Positions 7,700-16,535 of a DNA stretch of 64,000 bases are shown piece after piece; the stretch's first letter is position 1; each line of letters begins with the position of its first letter. This DNA is from Polycyclovorans sp002706265 (lineage in GTDB: Bacteria > Pseudomonadota > Gammaproteobacteria > Nevskiales > Nevskiaceae). The stretch is taken from the NCBI GenBank assembly GCA_963973915.1, contig CAXBBM010000011.1, forward strand, positions 50,757 through 114,756. The letters are read 5' to 3'. Both the position numbers and the translations under genes were made by a program. Below the pieces are notes generated by a model that saw only the letters and a list, made by a program, of their open reading frames with translations, made no database searches and was not told the DNA's origin.

Positions 7700-9373
7700 A
7701 TGCCCGACGCGCCGCATCTCACCCGCTTTATTTTCGTGACCGGGGGGGTGGTGTCCTCGCTCGGCAAGGGCATTGCCGCGGCCAGCCTGGCCGCCATTCT
7801 GGAATCGCGCGGCCTGCGCGTGCACATGATGAAGCTCGATCCGTACATCAACGTCGATGCGGGCACCATGAGCCCGTTTCAGCATGGCGAGGTGTACGTC
7901 ACCGAAGACGGCGCCGAGACCGACCTCGACCTGGGGCATTACGAGCGTTATCTGCGCGGCAAGACCAGCCGCCTGTCCAACGTCACCACCGGGCAGATTT
8001 ACCGCAACGTGCTCGACAAGGAGCGCCGTGGCGATTATCTCGGCCGCACGGTGCAGGTCATTCCCCACATCACCGACGAAATCATTCAGGCGATTCGGCT
8101 CTGCGCCGAGGGCGCCGACATCTGCCTGGTGGAGATCGGCGGCACCGTCGGCGATATCGAGTCACTGCCGTTTCTGGAAGCGATTCGCCAGATGGGCGTC
8201 GAACTGGGCCGCGCCAACGCGCTGTACATGCACCTGACGCTGGTGCCGTTCGTGAAGGCCTCCGGCGAGCTGAAGACCAAGCCGACCCAGCACTCGGTGA
8301 AGGAGCTGCGCTCCATCGGCATTCAGCCCGACGTGCTGATCTGCCGCTCGGAGCGCAACCTGCCGGATGAAGAGCGCCGCAAGATCGGCCTGTTCACCAA
8401 CGTCATCCAGCGCGCGGTCATCTCCGCGATCGACCTGGATGACATCTACAAGATTCCCGACTGGCTGCACCAGCAGGGCCTCGATGACCTGGTCATTGAC
8501 CACTTCGGCATCGATTGCCGGCGTGCCGACCTCAGTGGCTGGCAGCGCGTGGTGGATGCCCGCGCCGAGCAGGACACCGAAATCCAGCTCGCCATGGTCG
8601 GTAAATACATCGATTTGGCCGATGCCTACAAAAGCCTCAACGAGGCCCTGATCCACGCCGGGCTGCACACCCGGACGCGGGTGAAAGTGCGTTACATCGA
8701 GTCCGAATCGCTGGAGACCCAGGGCCCGCGCGCCCTGCAGGGCATGGACGCCATTCTGGTGCCCGGCGGCTTTGGCGAGCGGGGCGTTGAAGGCAAGATT
8801 GCCGCGGCGCGCTACGCCCGCGAAAACCGCATTCCCTACCTGGGCATCTGCCTGGGCATGCAGGTGGCGGTGATCGAATACGCGCGCAACGTCTGCGGCC
8901 TGGAAGGCGCGCACTCGTCCGAGTTCGACCCGGCGACGCCGCACCCGGTGATCGGCCTGATCACCGAATGGCGTGACCGCGAGGGCCAGGTCCACCAGCG
9001 GACCAAAGCCACCGGCAAGGGCGGCACCATGCGCCTGGGCTCGCAGAGCTGCCGGCTCAAGGCCGGCTCCAAGAGCCGCGCGCTGTACAACGCCGAGGTG
9101 ATCGCCGAGCGGCATCGTCATCGCTACGAGTTCAACAACGGCTACCGGCAGACGCTGCAGGAAGGCGGCCTTGACCTGGTCGCCGAGTCGGTCGAGAACG
9201 AACTGATCGAAATGATCGAGATCCCCGACCACCCCTTTTTCATCGCCTGCCAGTTCCATCCGGAGTTCACCTCCACACCGCGCGATGGTCATCCCCTGTT
9301 CGACGGCTTCGTCCGCGCCGCGCGCGAACATCACCTGGCGCAGCAGCGCCCCAGCGAGGTCTCCACCCCATGA
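7700..9373 (+). CDS. pyrG: CTP synthase
   Basis: 557 residues from ATG 7700 (MPDAPHLTRFIFVTGG); upstream in-frame codons belong to the intergenic hairpin region. It makes CTP from UTP, ATP and glutamine. The N-terminal synthetase domain has FVTGGVVSSLGKG and the CTP/UTP-binding region with EIGGTVGDIESLPF. The C-terminal class I glutaminase has PGGFGERG, nucleophile GICLGMQ (Cys) and the His-Glu of FHPEF. A TAAAAT sequence at 7668-7673 may be the -10 box, but no good -35 is seen. It overlaps kdsA by four bases, as in many gammaproteobacteria. Confidence 0.98.
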   Translation: MPDAPHLTRFIFVTGGVVSSLGKGIAAASLAAILESRGLRVHMMKLDPYINVDAGTMSPFQHGEVYVTEDGAETDLDLGHYERYLRGKTSRLSNVTTGQIYRNVLDKERRGDYLGRTVQVIPHITDEIIQAIRLCAEGADICLVEIGGTVGDIESLPFLEAIRQMGVELGRANALYMHLTLVPFVKASGELKTKPTQHSVKELRSIGIQPDVLICRSERNLPDEERRKIGLFTNVIQRAVISAIDLDDIYKIPDWLHQQGLDDLVIDHFGIDCRRADLSGWQRVVDARAEQDTEIQLAMVGKYIDLADAYKSLNEALIHAGLHTRTRVKVRYIESESLETQGPRALQGMDAILVPGGFGERGVEGKIAAARYARENRIPYLGICLGMQVAVIEYARNVCGLEGAHSSEFDPATPHPVIGLITEWRDREGQVHQRTKATGKGGTMRLGSQSCRLKAGSKSRALYNAEVIAERHRHRYEFNNGYRQTLQEGGLDLVAESVENELIEMIEIPDHPFFIACQFHPEFTSTPRDGHPLFDGFVRAAREHHLAQQRPSEVSTP

Positions 9374-10215
9374 AGTTTCTCGGACGCCCGGCCGGGCTGG
9401 ACGCGCCGCTGTTCCTGATTGCCGGGCCCGACACGCTGGAGTCGCTTGACCTTGCGCTGGAAGTGGCCGGCCACATCAAGCCCATTGCCGAGCGTCTGGG
9501 CATCACCTACATCTTCAAGGGCAGCTTCGACAAGGCCAATCGCAGCTCCCACACCAGCTATCGCGGGCCGGGTCTTGAGGATGGCCTGAAGATCATGCAG
9601 GCCGTGAAGGACCAGATTGGCGTGCCGGTGCTCACCGACGTGCACGAAGACACGCCGGTTGCGCCGGTGGCCGACATCATCGACGTCATCCAGACCCCGG
9701 CATTCCTCTGCCGTCAGACCAACTTCATGCAGAAATGGGCGGCCTGCGGGCGACCCATCAACGTCAAGAAGGGCCAGTTCATGAGCCCCTGGGAAATGGG
9801 CAACGTCATCGCCAAGATGCGCGCCGTGGCGCCCGACGGCCAGTTCTTGCTCTGCGAGCGCGGCTTCACCTTTGGCTACAACAATCTGGTGGCCGACATG
9901 CGCGGCCTGGCGCTGATGCGCGCGTACGCGCCGGTGGTGTTCGACGCCACCCACACCGTGCAGCTTCCGGGCGGGCAGGGCACGGCCAGCGGCGGCATGC
10001 GGGCGATGATTCCGGTGCTGGCGCGTGCCGCAGTGGGGGCGGGCATCAGCGGCATCTTCATGGAAACTCACCCGACGCCCGACAGCGCCCTGTGTGACGG
10101 GCCCAATTCGCTGCCGCTGTCCGAGATCGAGGGCCTGCTGGAAACGCTGGTGGCACTCGATCGCGTGGTCAAGCAGCACGGCTTTCTCGAGGCCCGCCTG
10201 GGTGCGGGGGCCTGA
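9370..10215 (+). CDS. kdsA: 3-deoxy-8-phosphooctulonate (KDO-8-P) synthase
   Basis: 281 residues, usual length. It condenses phosphoenolpyruvate with arabinose-5-phosphate to KDO-8-phosphate, the precursor of the KDO sugar of lipopolysaccharide. Family motifs include the opening FLIAGPDTLES, FKGSFDKANRSS, the PAFLCRQT segment and DATHTVQLPGGQG near the C-terminus. ATGA overlap with pyrG indicates coupled expression. The presence of kdsA implies a Gram-negative envelope with LPS. Confidence 0.97.
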   Translation: MKFLGRPAGLDAPLFLIAGPDTLESLDLALEVAGHIKPIAERLGITYIFKGSFDKANRSSHTSYRGPGLEDGLKIMQAVKDQIGVPVLTDVHEDTPVAPVADIIDVIQTPAFLCRQTNFMQKWAACGRPINVKKGQFMSPWEMGNVIAKMRAVAPDGQFLLCERGFTFGYNNLVADMRGLALMRAYAPVVFDATHTVQLPGGQGTASGGMRAMIPVLARAAVGAGISGIFMETHPTPDSALCDGPNSLPLSEIEGLLETLVALDRVVKQHGFLEARLGAGA

Positions 10216-10247
10216 CACGTGTTTGATTGATCTTTCAGGGCGCCCTC

Positions 10248-11972
10248 ATGGCCTACGAGTACAACCCAGAATCCAGCCGCTTCAATCTGCCCAATCCCCA
10301 CCGGGTCGAGAATGTGATGCTGGCGGCGACGGCGGCCGTCATGCTCGGTCTTGGCGTTTACGGGCTCTTCATGGTGCGCGACGCACTGCGGGCCGAAGAC
10401 CTTTCGGGCGTGGTGCCGGGACTGCTGGTGTCGTTCTTTCTGCTCTGGTACGGGGCGTGGGCAGCGCTCAAGGTGGGGCGACAGCTGACCTTTTACTTCG
10501 GGCGTAACCAGCCCGACGGCCTGCGTCCCGATCAAGACCTGAAAGAGACCATCCGGCAAAACGCCATCCTGTTTCCGGTGCCGGTGCTGGCAACCGACCA
10601 GCTGCTGTACCGCCTGGTGCCCAAGCTGGTGTTCTCGCCGCAAAAGGTGCAACTGCGCGCCCGGCAGCAGTTTGCGCACACCCTGGTGGTGCTGGTGTTG
10701 GGGCTGTGCTATCTGCTGGCCACCATTGGCGGCGTCGTCGGGGCGATTACCGATTGGGTCAATTGGATCGCGTTTGGCCTGCTGGTGATGGTGATCGTGC
10801 TGCCGCTCACCGAGCGGGGCCGCCAGATCACCTATGGCCCCAAGCATTTCATCGTGCTGCTTGCGGTCTCGATTCTGGGGCCGACCATCGCGACGGTGGG
10901 TGACTTTCAGGTGCCCGATTTTCCGCTGGATGCCAGCATCGCGGGGGTCAACGTGTTCATTCTGATGGCCGGCCTTGCCATCAATGGCCTGTTCATCGCC
11001 GCGCTGCTCAACCTCACCCTGCAGCCGGAGAAGATCAGCAGCATCAATTCGATGCAGCGGCTTTCGATGAATGCGCATCCGCGGCAGCTGGTCGTCGAGT
11101 TCGACCGATTGATGCAGGATGCCTGGACCGAGCGGATCCCCAACCGCATCTTCGAACGGGTCGAGCCCACCATTGCCGGTGACCAGGGGCGTTTCAGGGC
11201 CAGCATCCTCGAGGAGTCGCAGCCGGTCCCCCGCGACTCCGGCGCGCTGTCATTCGCTGACGCCTTGAGCCTCAGGGAGTACCGCTTTCTCACCATCATC
11301 GATCTGGCGGCGATGATCATGGGGGCCAGCGGCGCGGTATGGCTCATCACCCTGCTGGGAGGCGGCATCTCACCGCAGCAGATCACCAGTGCGCTGATCC
11401 CCGGCCTGATGGTGGTGTTGAGCGTCTACGGCTTCCTCGCGGCCAACCCATTGTGGCGGCGATTCGAGTTCACCTCGCGCGCCTACTGGCTGGAGATCGA
11501 CGGCAACTTCCAGGCCTCCAACATTGATTACGGCCGCGCCCTGGATGACGCGGTCCGCACCCAGAAACGCGTGATCAACATTGAAGACATGACCATGCGC
11601 GTGTGGGTGGTCGACCTCTACTCCGTGTGCTTTGACATCAACGAACCGCGAGATCTGATCTCGATGGCGGCCAACGGCGAAGACGCCGAGCTGATCGGTC
11701 GTCGGCTGTCCGACTTCGCGAACGAGCAGCGGGTGTTCGTTGCGCCCACCAGTACCCGCGACCGGCAGTCGTTGGAAACCATGGCCTCAATGAATGCGGC
11801 AACCGCCGACGCCCGAACCGCGCTGGAGCGCGAGCGCGAAAAGCGCGCCGTGGCGGCCGGTGTTGCCTCTGTGCAGGGCCCGGCCGACACCGCAGCATCG
11901 CAGCGAACAGGGCACGACCACGCAGGTCCGCACAACGGGAACGACGTAGTGCCGGGCGGCGATGCAACCTGA
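10248..11972 (+). CDS. Uncharacterised multi-spanning membrane protein
   Basis: 574 residues from ATG 10248 (MAYEYNPESSRF), with CAGGG eight bases upstream; a TTG at 10227 is a possible earlier start. I do not recognise the family. About five hydrophobic helices lie in residues 20-270 (for example VMLAATAAVMLGLGVYGLF and GLLVSFFLLWYGAWAALKV). A soluble stretch with RIFERVEPTIAG follows, then two more helices (LAAMIMGASGAVWLITLLGG and LIPGLMVVLSVYGFLAA). The soluble C-terminal domain of about 150 residues includes VINIEDMTMRVWVVDLYSVCFD and ends in a low-complexity charged tail. It sits between kdsA and eno, which are usually adjacent. Confidence 0.8.
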   Translation: MAYEYNPESSRFNLPNPHRVENVMLAATAAVMLGLGVYGLFMVRDALRAEDLSGVVPGLLVSFFLLWYGAWAALKVGRQLTFYFGRNQPDGLRPDQDLKETIRQNAILFPVPVLATDQLLYRLVPKLVFSPQKVQLRARQQFAHTLVVLVLGLCYLLATIGGVVGAITDWVNWIAFGLLVMVIVLPLTERGRQITYGPKHFIVLLAVSILGPTIATVGDFQVPDFPLDASIAGVNVFILMAGLAINGLFIAALLNLTLQPEKISSINSMQRLSMNAHPRQLVVEFDRLMQDAWTERIPNRIFERVEPTIAGDQGRFRASILEESQPVPRDSGALSFADALSLREYRFLTIIDLAAMIMGASGAVWLITLLGGGISPQQITSALIPGLMVVLSVYGFLAANPLWRRFEFTSRAYWLEIDGNFQASNIDYGRALDDAVRTQKRVINIEDMTMRVWVVDLYSVCFDINEPRDLISMAANGEDAELIGRRLSDFANEQRVFVAPTSTRDRQSLETMASMNAATADARTALEREREKRAVAAGVASVQGPADTAASQRTGHDHAGPHNGNDVVPGGDAT

Positions 11973-11997
11973 TGCTGCGCTGCAAGGCCGCCCGCAC

Positions 11998-12018
11998 GGC
12001 CGCATTTCGGCCTTTGTT
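11998..12018 (+). terminator. Candidate intrinsic terminator upstream of eno
   Basis: GGCCG-CATTT-CGGCC followed by TTTGTT, 25 bases after the membrane-protein stop. The 5-bp stem is short, and a competing pairing with AAGGCCG just upstream (11984-11990) is possible. It would separate the pyrG-kdsA transcript from eno. Confidence 0.45.
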
Positions 12019-12099
12019 GGCACGCCACCCGCCCCCAAAGGAACGCGTGCCGTTGCGTGATGGCTATCATGTCGGCGCCCGCGCGCGCTGGAGTTGAGG

Positions 12100-12142
12100 T
12101 TGTTTCGTGTTGCTCCAAGCCGCTTTGCGGCATTGTTTCGTG
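12100..12142 (+). repeat. Two TTGTTTCGTG direct repeats flanking a hairpin in the eno leader
   Basis: TTGTTTCGTG occurs at 12100-12109 and 12133-12142, 33 bases apart, with the hairpin GCCGC-TTT-GCGGC (12119-12131) between them. This is about 60-100 bases before the eno start, in an otherwise unassigned 226-base gap. Three-helix-turn spacing would suit a DNA-binding protein; equally it could be part of the mRNA leader. Confidence 0.35.
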
Positions 12143-12198
12143 CGCCTCTGCGTTGAACGCTGTGCGCTTTTTGTCTGCTGACCCACACAAGAGAACCC

Positions 12199-13512
12199 AT
12201 GTCCCAGATCGTTGATATTGCCGCCCTCGAAATCATTGACTCCCGTGGCAACCCCACGGTCGAAGCCGAAGTGCTGCTCGACAGTGGCGCCCGTGGACGC
12301 GCGGCGGCGCCCAGCGGCGCCTCCACCGGCACCCGCGAAGCGGTGGAATTGCGTGACGGCGCGCCCAAGGCCGCCAAGGGCAAAAAGGCCAAGCCCGGCC
12401 GGTATCTGGGCAAGGGCGTGCTGACGGCTGTCGCCAACGTTGAAGGCGAGATCGCCGACCGCGTGCTGGGCATGGACGCGCAGGACCAGGCCGCACTCGA
12501 CGCCGCGATGATTGAACTCGACGGCACCGAGAACAAATCCCGCCTGGGTGCCAACGCGCTGCTGGCGGTGAGCCTGGCCGCCGCCAAGGCCGCCGCCGAA
12601 GAAAACCTGATGCCGCTGTACCGCCACCTGGGCGGTATTTCCAGCGTCACGCTGCCGGTGCCGATGATGAATGTCATCAACGGCGGCGCCCATGCCGACA
12701 ACAATGTCGACATTCAGGAATTCATGATTCTGCCGGTCGGTGCCGCAAGTTTTTCGGAAGCGCTGCGCTGCGGCGCCGAGATTTTCCACACCTTAAAGAA
12801 GGTGCTGCACGCACGTGGTCTCAACACCGCCGTGGGTGACGAAGGTGGCTTCGCGCCGAATCTTGAATCCAACGCCGCGGCCCTTGACTGCCTGTTGCAG
12901 GCCATCGAACAGGCCGGTTTCAAACCCGGCAAGGATGTGTACCTGGGCCTCGACGTGGCCAGCTCCGAGTTCTACAAGAACGGCAAATATCATCTGACCG
13001 GCGAAGGCAAGACGTTCAGCGCCAAGCAGTTTGTGGACTATCTCGACAGCCTGTGCAGCCAGTACCCGATCATCTCGATTGAAGACGGTTGTGCCGAAGA
13101 CGACTGGGCCGGCTGGAAGCTGCTCAGCGACACCCTGGGCAAGAAGGTGCAGCTGGTGGGCGATGACCTGTTCGTCACCAACACCAAGATTCTGGCTCAA
13201 GGCATTGCCAAGGGCATCGGCAATTCGATTCTGATCAAGCCCAACCAGATCGGCACGCTCACCGAAACCCTGCAGGCCATTCAGATGGCCACCGATGCAG
13301 GTTATGCCAGCGTGGTGAGCCATCGTTCGGGCGAAACCGAAGACGCCACCATTGCCGACATCGCCGTCGGCACCACCGCCACGCAGATCAAGACCGGCTC
13401 GCTGTGCCGTTCCGACCGCATGGCCAAGTACAACCAGCTTCTGCGCATCGAGAAGCAGCTGGGTCGCCAGGCCCGCTATCCCGGCGCCGGAGCCTTCCCC
13501 ATCGCCCTGTAA
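12199..13512 (+). CDS. eno: Enolase
   Basis: 437 residues. It converts 2-phosphoglycerate to phosphoenolpyruvate in glycolysis and, in many gammaproteobacteria, is also part of the RNase E degradosome. Motifs: EIIDSRGNPTVE at the N-terminus, GAHADNN, DEGGFAPN, the metal-binding SIEDGCAEDDW, LIKPNQIGTLTET with the catalytic Lys, and SHRSGETED. The start is ATG 12199 (MSQIVDIAALEI). A small insertion, APKAAKGKKAKPGRYLGKGV, makes it slightly longer than the 430-residue norm. ftsB starts 12 bases downstream. Confidence 0.98.
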   Translation: MSQIVDIAALEIIDSRGNPTVEAEVLLDSGARGRAAAPSGASTGTREAVELRDGAPKAAKGKKAKPGRYLGKGVLTAVANVEGEIADRVLGMDAQDQAALDAAMIELDGTENKSRLGANALLAVSLAAAKAAAEENLMPLYRHLGGISSVTLPVPMMNVINGGAHADNNVDIQEFMILPVGAASFSEALRCGAEIFHTLKKVLHARGLNTAVGDEGGFAPNLESNAAALDCLLQAIEQAGFKPGKDVYLGLDVASSEFYKNGKYHLTGEGKTFSAKQFVDYLDSLCSQYPIISIEDGCAEDDWAGWKLLSDTLGKKVQLVGDDLFVTNTKILAQGIAKGIGNSILIKPNQIGTLTETLQAIQMATDAGYASVVSHRSGETEDATIADIAVGTTATQIKTGSLCRSDRMAKYNQLLRIEKQLGRQARYPGAGAFPIAL

Positions 13513-13524
13513 GCCTCGACCGCC

Positions 13525-13812
13525 ATGCATCGCCGAATCGCCACGATCGTTCTCGCGCTGATGCTGCTGGCGCTGCAGTGGCGGCTGTGGGTGGCAGAAG
13601 GGGGCATCAGTCACACCCTGGCGTTGCAGACGCAGGTGCAGGTGGCAGAGGCCGAGATTGAGCAATTGAGCCTGCGCAACGCCCGCCTCGCCGCCGAAGT
13701 GCAGGATCTTGAAACCGGCAGCCAGGCCATCGAGGGCCGGGCGCGCAATGCGCTGGGCATGATCGCCAACGGCGAGACCTTTTACCTTGTGGTCGCCCCC
13801 GGCGCCGAATGA
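13525..13812 (+). CDS. ftsB: Cell division protein FtsB
   Basis: 95 residues. It has a short cytoplasmic N-terminus, one membrane helix (IATIVLALMLLALQWRLWV), then a periplasmic coiled coil (about residues 33-72). The family motif is N-A-R-L-A-A-E-V with a downstream E-G-R-A-R-N-A-L-G-M-I. FtsB joins FtsL and FtsQ in the divisome. Its place between eno and ispD is the conserved gammaproteobacterial position. It overlaps ispD by four bases. Confidence 0.95.
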   Translation: MHRRIATIVLALMLLALQWRLWVAEGGISHTLALQTQVQVAEAEIEQLSLRNARLAAEVQDLETGSQAIEGRARNALGMIANGETFYLVVAPGAE

Positions 13813-14522
13813 GCCCCGCCAACTCGCCGGTCTGGGCCGTGGTGGTTGCCGCTGGCCGGGGCAGTCGCTTCGGCAGCGGCGGTCTGCCGAAGGTGCACCA
13901 GCCCCTGCTGGGAAAATCGGTGCTGGCCTGGAGCTGCGAGGCGTTTCTGCGCCATCCGCGCGTCGCGGCGGTGGTGCTGGTCCACGCGGCTGACGACCGC
14001 CGGGTGTTGGCCCTTGCCTGCCATGGCGATGCACGGCTGCACCTGACGCCGGGGTCCGATGAACGCGCCGCGTCGGTGCGCGCGGGCCTGGCGGCCGCCC
14101 GCGGCGCGGGTGCGCCCGACCGCGCGTTGATGCTCATCCACGATGGCGCGCGCCCCTGTGTCAGCGCCGGCGAAATCGATGCGGTGATCGACGCCGCCAG
14201 CGACGCGGGCGATCACGGCGCATTGCTGGCACTGCCGGTCACCGACACGCTCAAACGCCGAACCGGGCAGCAGGTGCAGGGCACCGTGGACCGCAACGAT
14301 CTGGCCCGGGCACTCACGCCCCAGGCGTTCCGGCTGGCCGTGCTGGACGCCGCATTGGCGGCCGCCGACGCTGCCGCCACCACCGACGATGCCAGCGCCA
14401 TGGAGCAGGCGGGCTTCACGCCCCAGCTGGTCTGGGGCCAGGCTGCCAACCTCAAGATCACCTTTGCCGACGACCTGCCGCTGGCCGCCTTCTGGTTGCA
14501 ACAACAGGGGCGAGCGGCATGA
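13809..14522 (+). CDS. ispD: 2-C-methyl-D-erythritol 4-phosphate cytidylyltransferase
   Basis: 237 residues. It transfers CMP to methylerythritol phosphate in the non-mevalonate isoprenoid pathway. The nucleotide-binding loop is VVVAAGRGSRFGSGGLPK (residues 11-28). The family signature appears as LIHDGARPCVS around residue 110. ATGA overlaps at both ends tie it to ftsB and ispF. Confidence 0.97.
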   Translation: MSPANSPVWAVVVAAGRGSRFGSGGLPKVHQPLLGKSVLAWSCEAFLRHPRVAAVVLVHAADDRRVLALACHGDARLHLTPGSDERAASVRAGLAAARGAGAPDRALMLIHDGARPCVSAGEIDAVIDAASDAGDHGALLALPVTDTLKRRTGQQVQGTVDRNDLARALTPQAFRLAVLDAALAAADAAATTDDASAMEQAGFTPQLVWGQAANLKITFADDLPLAAFWLQQQGRAA

Positions 14523-15025
14523 CGAACCCGTCCTTGTTTGACCTGCGCATCGGTCACGGCTTCGACCTGCACCGCCTGGAGGCGGGAGACGGCGTGACCC
14601 TGGGCGGGGTGTTCATCGCGTGCCCCTACCGCATCGTGGCCCACTCCGATGGCGACGCCGCCATCCACGCCCTGTGTGACGCACTGCTCGGCGCCATCGG
14701 CCGTGGCGACATCGGCCAATGGTTTCCCGATACCGACCCTGCGTTTGCAGGCGCGGACTCTCGCAAACTGCTCAAGGCCATCATGCAGGCCGTGCGCGAG
14801 GCCGGTTATGCGGTGGTCAATGCCGACCTGACCGTCATCGCCCAGACGCCAAAACTGGCGCAGCACAAGGCGGCGATGGTCGAGGTGCTGGCCCCATTGC
14901 TCGGCATCTCACCAGACCGGCTCAACCTCAAAGCCACCACGCATGAAGGGGTCGATGCGATTGGCGAGAAGCGGGCGCTGAGTGCGCAGGCCGTGGTGTT
15001 GTTGGCGCCCTGCCGGTCGATCTGA
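14519..15025 (+). CDS. ispF: 2-C-methyl-D-erythritol 2,4-cyclodiphosphate synthase
   Basis: 168 residues. It catalyses the cyclisation step of the methylerythritol pathway. Metal ligands are the D-x-H of GHGFDLHRLE and the His of AHSDGDAAIHALCDALLGA. The C-terminal NLKATTHEGVDAIG segment is typical. ATGA overlap with ispD. It is the last gene of the pyrG-to-ispF run and faces the Smr gene; no clear terminator is visible in the 98-base gap. Confidence 0.97.
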   Translation: MTNPSLFDLRIGHGFDLHRLEAGDGVTLGGVFIACPYRIVAHSDGDAAIHALCDALLGAIGRGDIGQWFPDTDPAFAGADSRKLLKAIMQAVREAGYAVVNADLTVIAQTPKLAQHKAAMVEVLAPLLGISPDRLNLKATTHEGVDAIGEKRALSAQAVVLLAPCRSI

Positions 15026-15123
15026 TCGCGATCCGGGCCGTGGGAGCGGTTCGAGTCGGTGACGGGCCGGGTGGGGCTTTGCGTTCCCGGCGAGCTCCAG
15101 AGGCGCTGCGTCGAGGCGCTGGT

Positions 15124-15705
15124 TTATTCGGGCCGTCGCTTTTGCGGGTGGTTTGCGCCCGTCGGTGCGCGGAGCAAGACGTAAGCCGCGCCGGTCCCCC
15201 CATCGTGTGACGGGGCCGAACAAAACGCCACGACATCCTTGCGGCGGCGCAGCCAACTGTCGACATGCGCTTTCAGCACCGGCCCCGAGTTGGGTGAGCC
15301 ATTGCCCTTGCCGTGCACGACGCGCACGCAACGCCATCGGCGCGCGTGACACTCGGCCAGAAAGTCGATGACGGCCAGCCGCGCCTGGTGGCGGTTGTAG
15401 CCGTGCAGATCCAGGTTGCCGTCGACGCGGTAATGACCGCGCCGCAGACGGCGGAGCACGCTCTCCTGCACGCCTTGGGCGCGGTAACTGAGGGTTTCGC
15501 CGTATTCCAGCTCGTCGATGTCGACCGGGTCGGCCAGCAACTCGGCCATGACCGCCCGCGCGTCGGCTTCTGCGCTGCGGGCGACCGGCGGCGGTGCGGA
15601 ACGCCGGACGCTGACGCGGGCAGCGGCGCGGTGCGGGCGCACGTCGCCCATGGCGGCGAGAAAAGCCTGGCGGTCGTCGTTTGAGGCAGACATGGCAGAT
15701 TCCAT
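15124..15705 (-). CDS. Smr-domain protein (small MutS-related)
   Basis: 193 residues from ATG 15705; an internal ATG at 15693 (MSASNDDRQ) with GGAA upstream may be the real start. The C-terminal Smr domain carries LDLHGYNRHQARLAV and VVHGKGNGS, the LDxH and HGxG motifs of SmrA/SmrB-type proteins. Characterised relatives are nucleases, and E. coli SmrB cleaves mRNA at collided ribosomes. The N-terminal 80 residues are basic and probably disordered. The gene is leftward, between ispF and surE. Confidence 0.88.
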   Translation of the reverse strand: MESAMSASNDDRQAFLAAMGDVRPHRAAARVSVRRSAPPPVARSAEADARAVMAELLADPVDIDELEYGETLSYRAQGVQESVLRRLRRGHYRVDGNLDLHGYNRHQARLAVIDFLAECHARRWRCVRVVHGKGNGSPNSGPVLKAHVDSWLRRRKDVVAFCSAPSHDGGTGAAYVLLRAPTGANHPQKRRPE

Positions 15706-15785
15706 CTTGCTAGAACGCGGCAGGTTTGCTGCCGCGGGACCATCGCTTGCCGGTAAACTACGGCTCGCACTTCACGCTGTCCACC

Positions 15786-16535
15786 ATGCGAATTCTCTTA
15801 TCCAATGACGACGGCTGCCAAGCTCCGGGCCTGCGCAGTCTGCAGGCCGCTATGACCGACGCCGGTCACACGCTCGACGTGGTGGCGCCGGACCGTAATC
15901 GCAGCGGTGCTTCCAATTCGCTCACCTTGATGCGGCCGCTGCGCGTGCATCAGCACGATGATGCGGTCTGGTGCGTTGACGGCACGCCCAGTGACTGCGT
16001 GCACCTGGCACTGGCGCAGCTGTTGCCGCGGCCACCCGAAATTGTGGTGTCGGGCATCAATGCCGGCGCAAATCTGGGCGATGACACCTTGTATTCCGGC
16101 ACCGTTGCGGCGGCGATGGAAGGGCGCCACCTTGGGTGTGCGGCGATTGCGGTGTCGTGTGTGTCGTTCGAGCCGCAGCACTATGCGACGGCCGCAGCCA
16201 TCACCGTGCGCCTGCTGGCAAGACTGGCCGAGACGCCGTTACCGCCCGACATCATCCTCAACGTGAACGTGCCCGACGTGCCGCTGGACGAGATCAAGGG
16301 CTTCGAGATCACCCGGCTCGGAGCGCGTCGGCGGTCGGAAAACGTGACCCCTGCCAAGGACCCGCGCGGGCGTCCCATCTATTGGCTGGGGGCCGCCGGC
16401 GCTGAGGTGGACTGTGACCGTGGCACCGATTTTCACGCCGTCGTGCACCGCTATGTGTCGATCACGCCGTTGACCGTGGATTTGACGCATCACGGGCAGC
16501 GCGGTCGGCTCAGCGAATGGATCCGCGGCGCATGA
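15786..16535 (+). CDS. surE: 5'/3'-nucleotidase SurE
   Basis: 249 residues from ATG 15786 (MRILLSNDDG); the longer frame from 15726 adds non-conserved sequence. It is a metal-dependent survival nucleotidase acting on nucleoside monophosphates. Motifs are LLSNDDG, the PDRNRSGASNSLT loop, GTPSDCVHLAL and SGINAGANLGDDTLYSGTVAAA. It overlaps pcm, the classic surE-pcm pairing. Confidence 0.97.
   Translation: MRILLSNDDGCQAPGLRSLQAAMTDAGHTLDVVAPDRNRSGASNSLTLMRPLRVHQHDDAVWCVDGTPSDCVHLALAQLLPRPPEIVVSGINAGANLGDDTLYSGTVAAAMEGRHLGCAAIAVSCVSFEPQHYATAAAITVRLLARLAETPLPPDIILNVNVPDVPLDEIKGFEITRLGARRRSENVTPAKDPRGRPIYWLGAAGAEVDCDRGTDFHAVVHRYVSITPLTVDLTHHGQRGRLSEWIRGA

Noticed and set aside
5912..8068. 718-codon leftward open frame across the acyl-CoA ligase and pyrG
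   Set aside because: It covers two well-identified genes and their intergenic hairpin; composition is that of a shadow frame.
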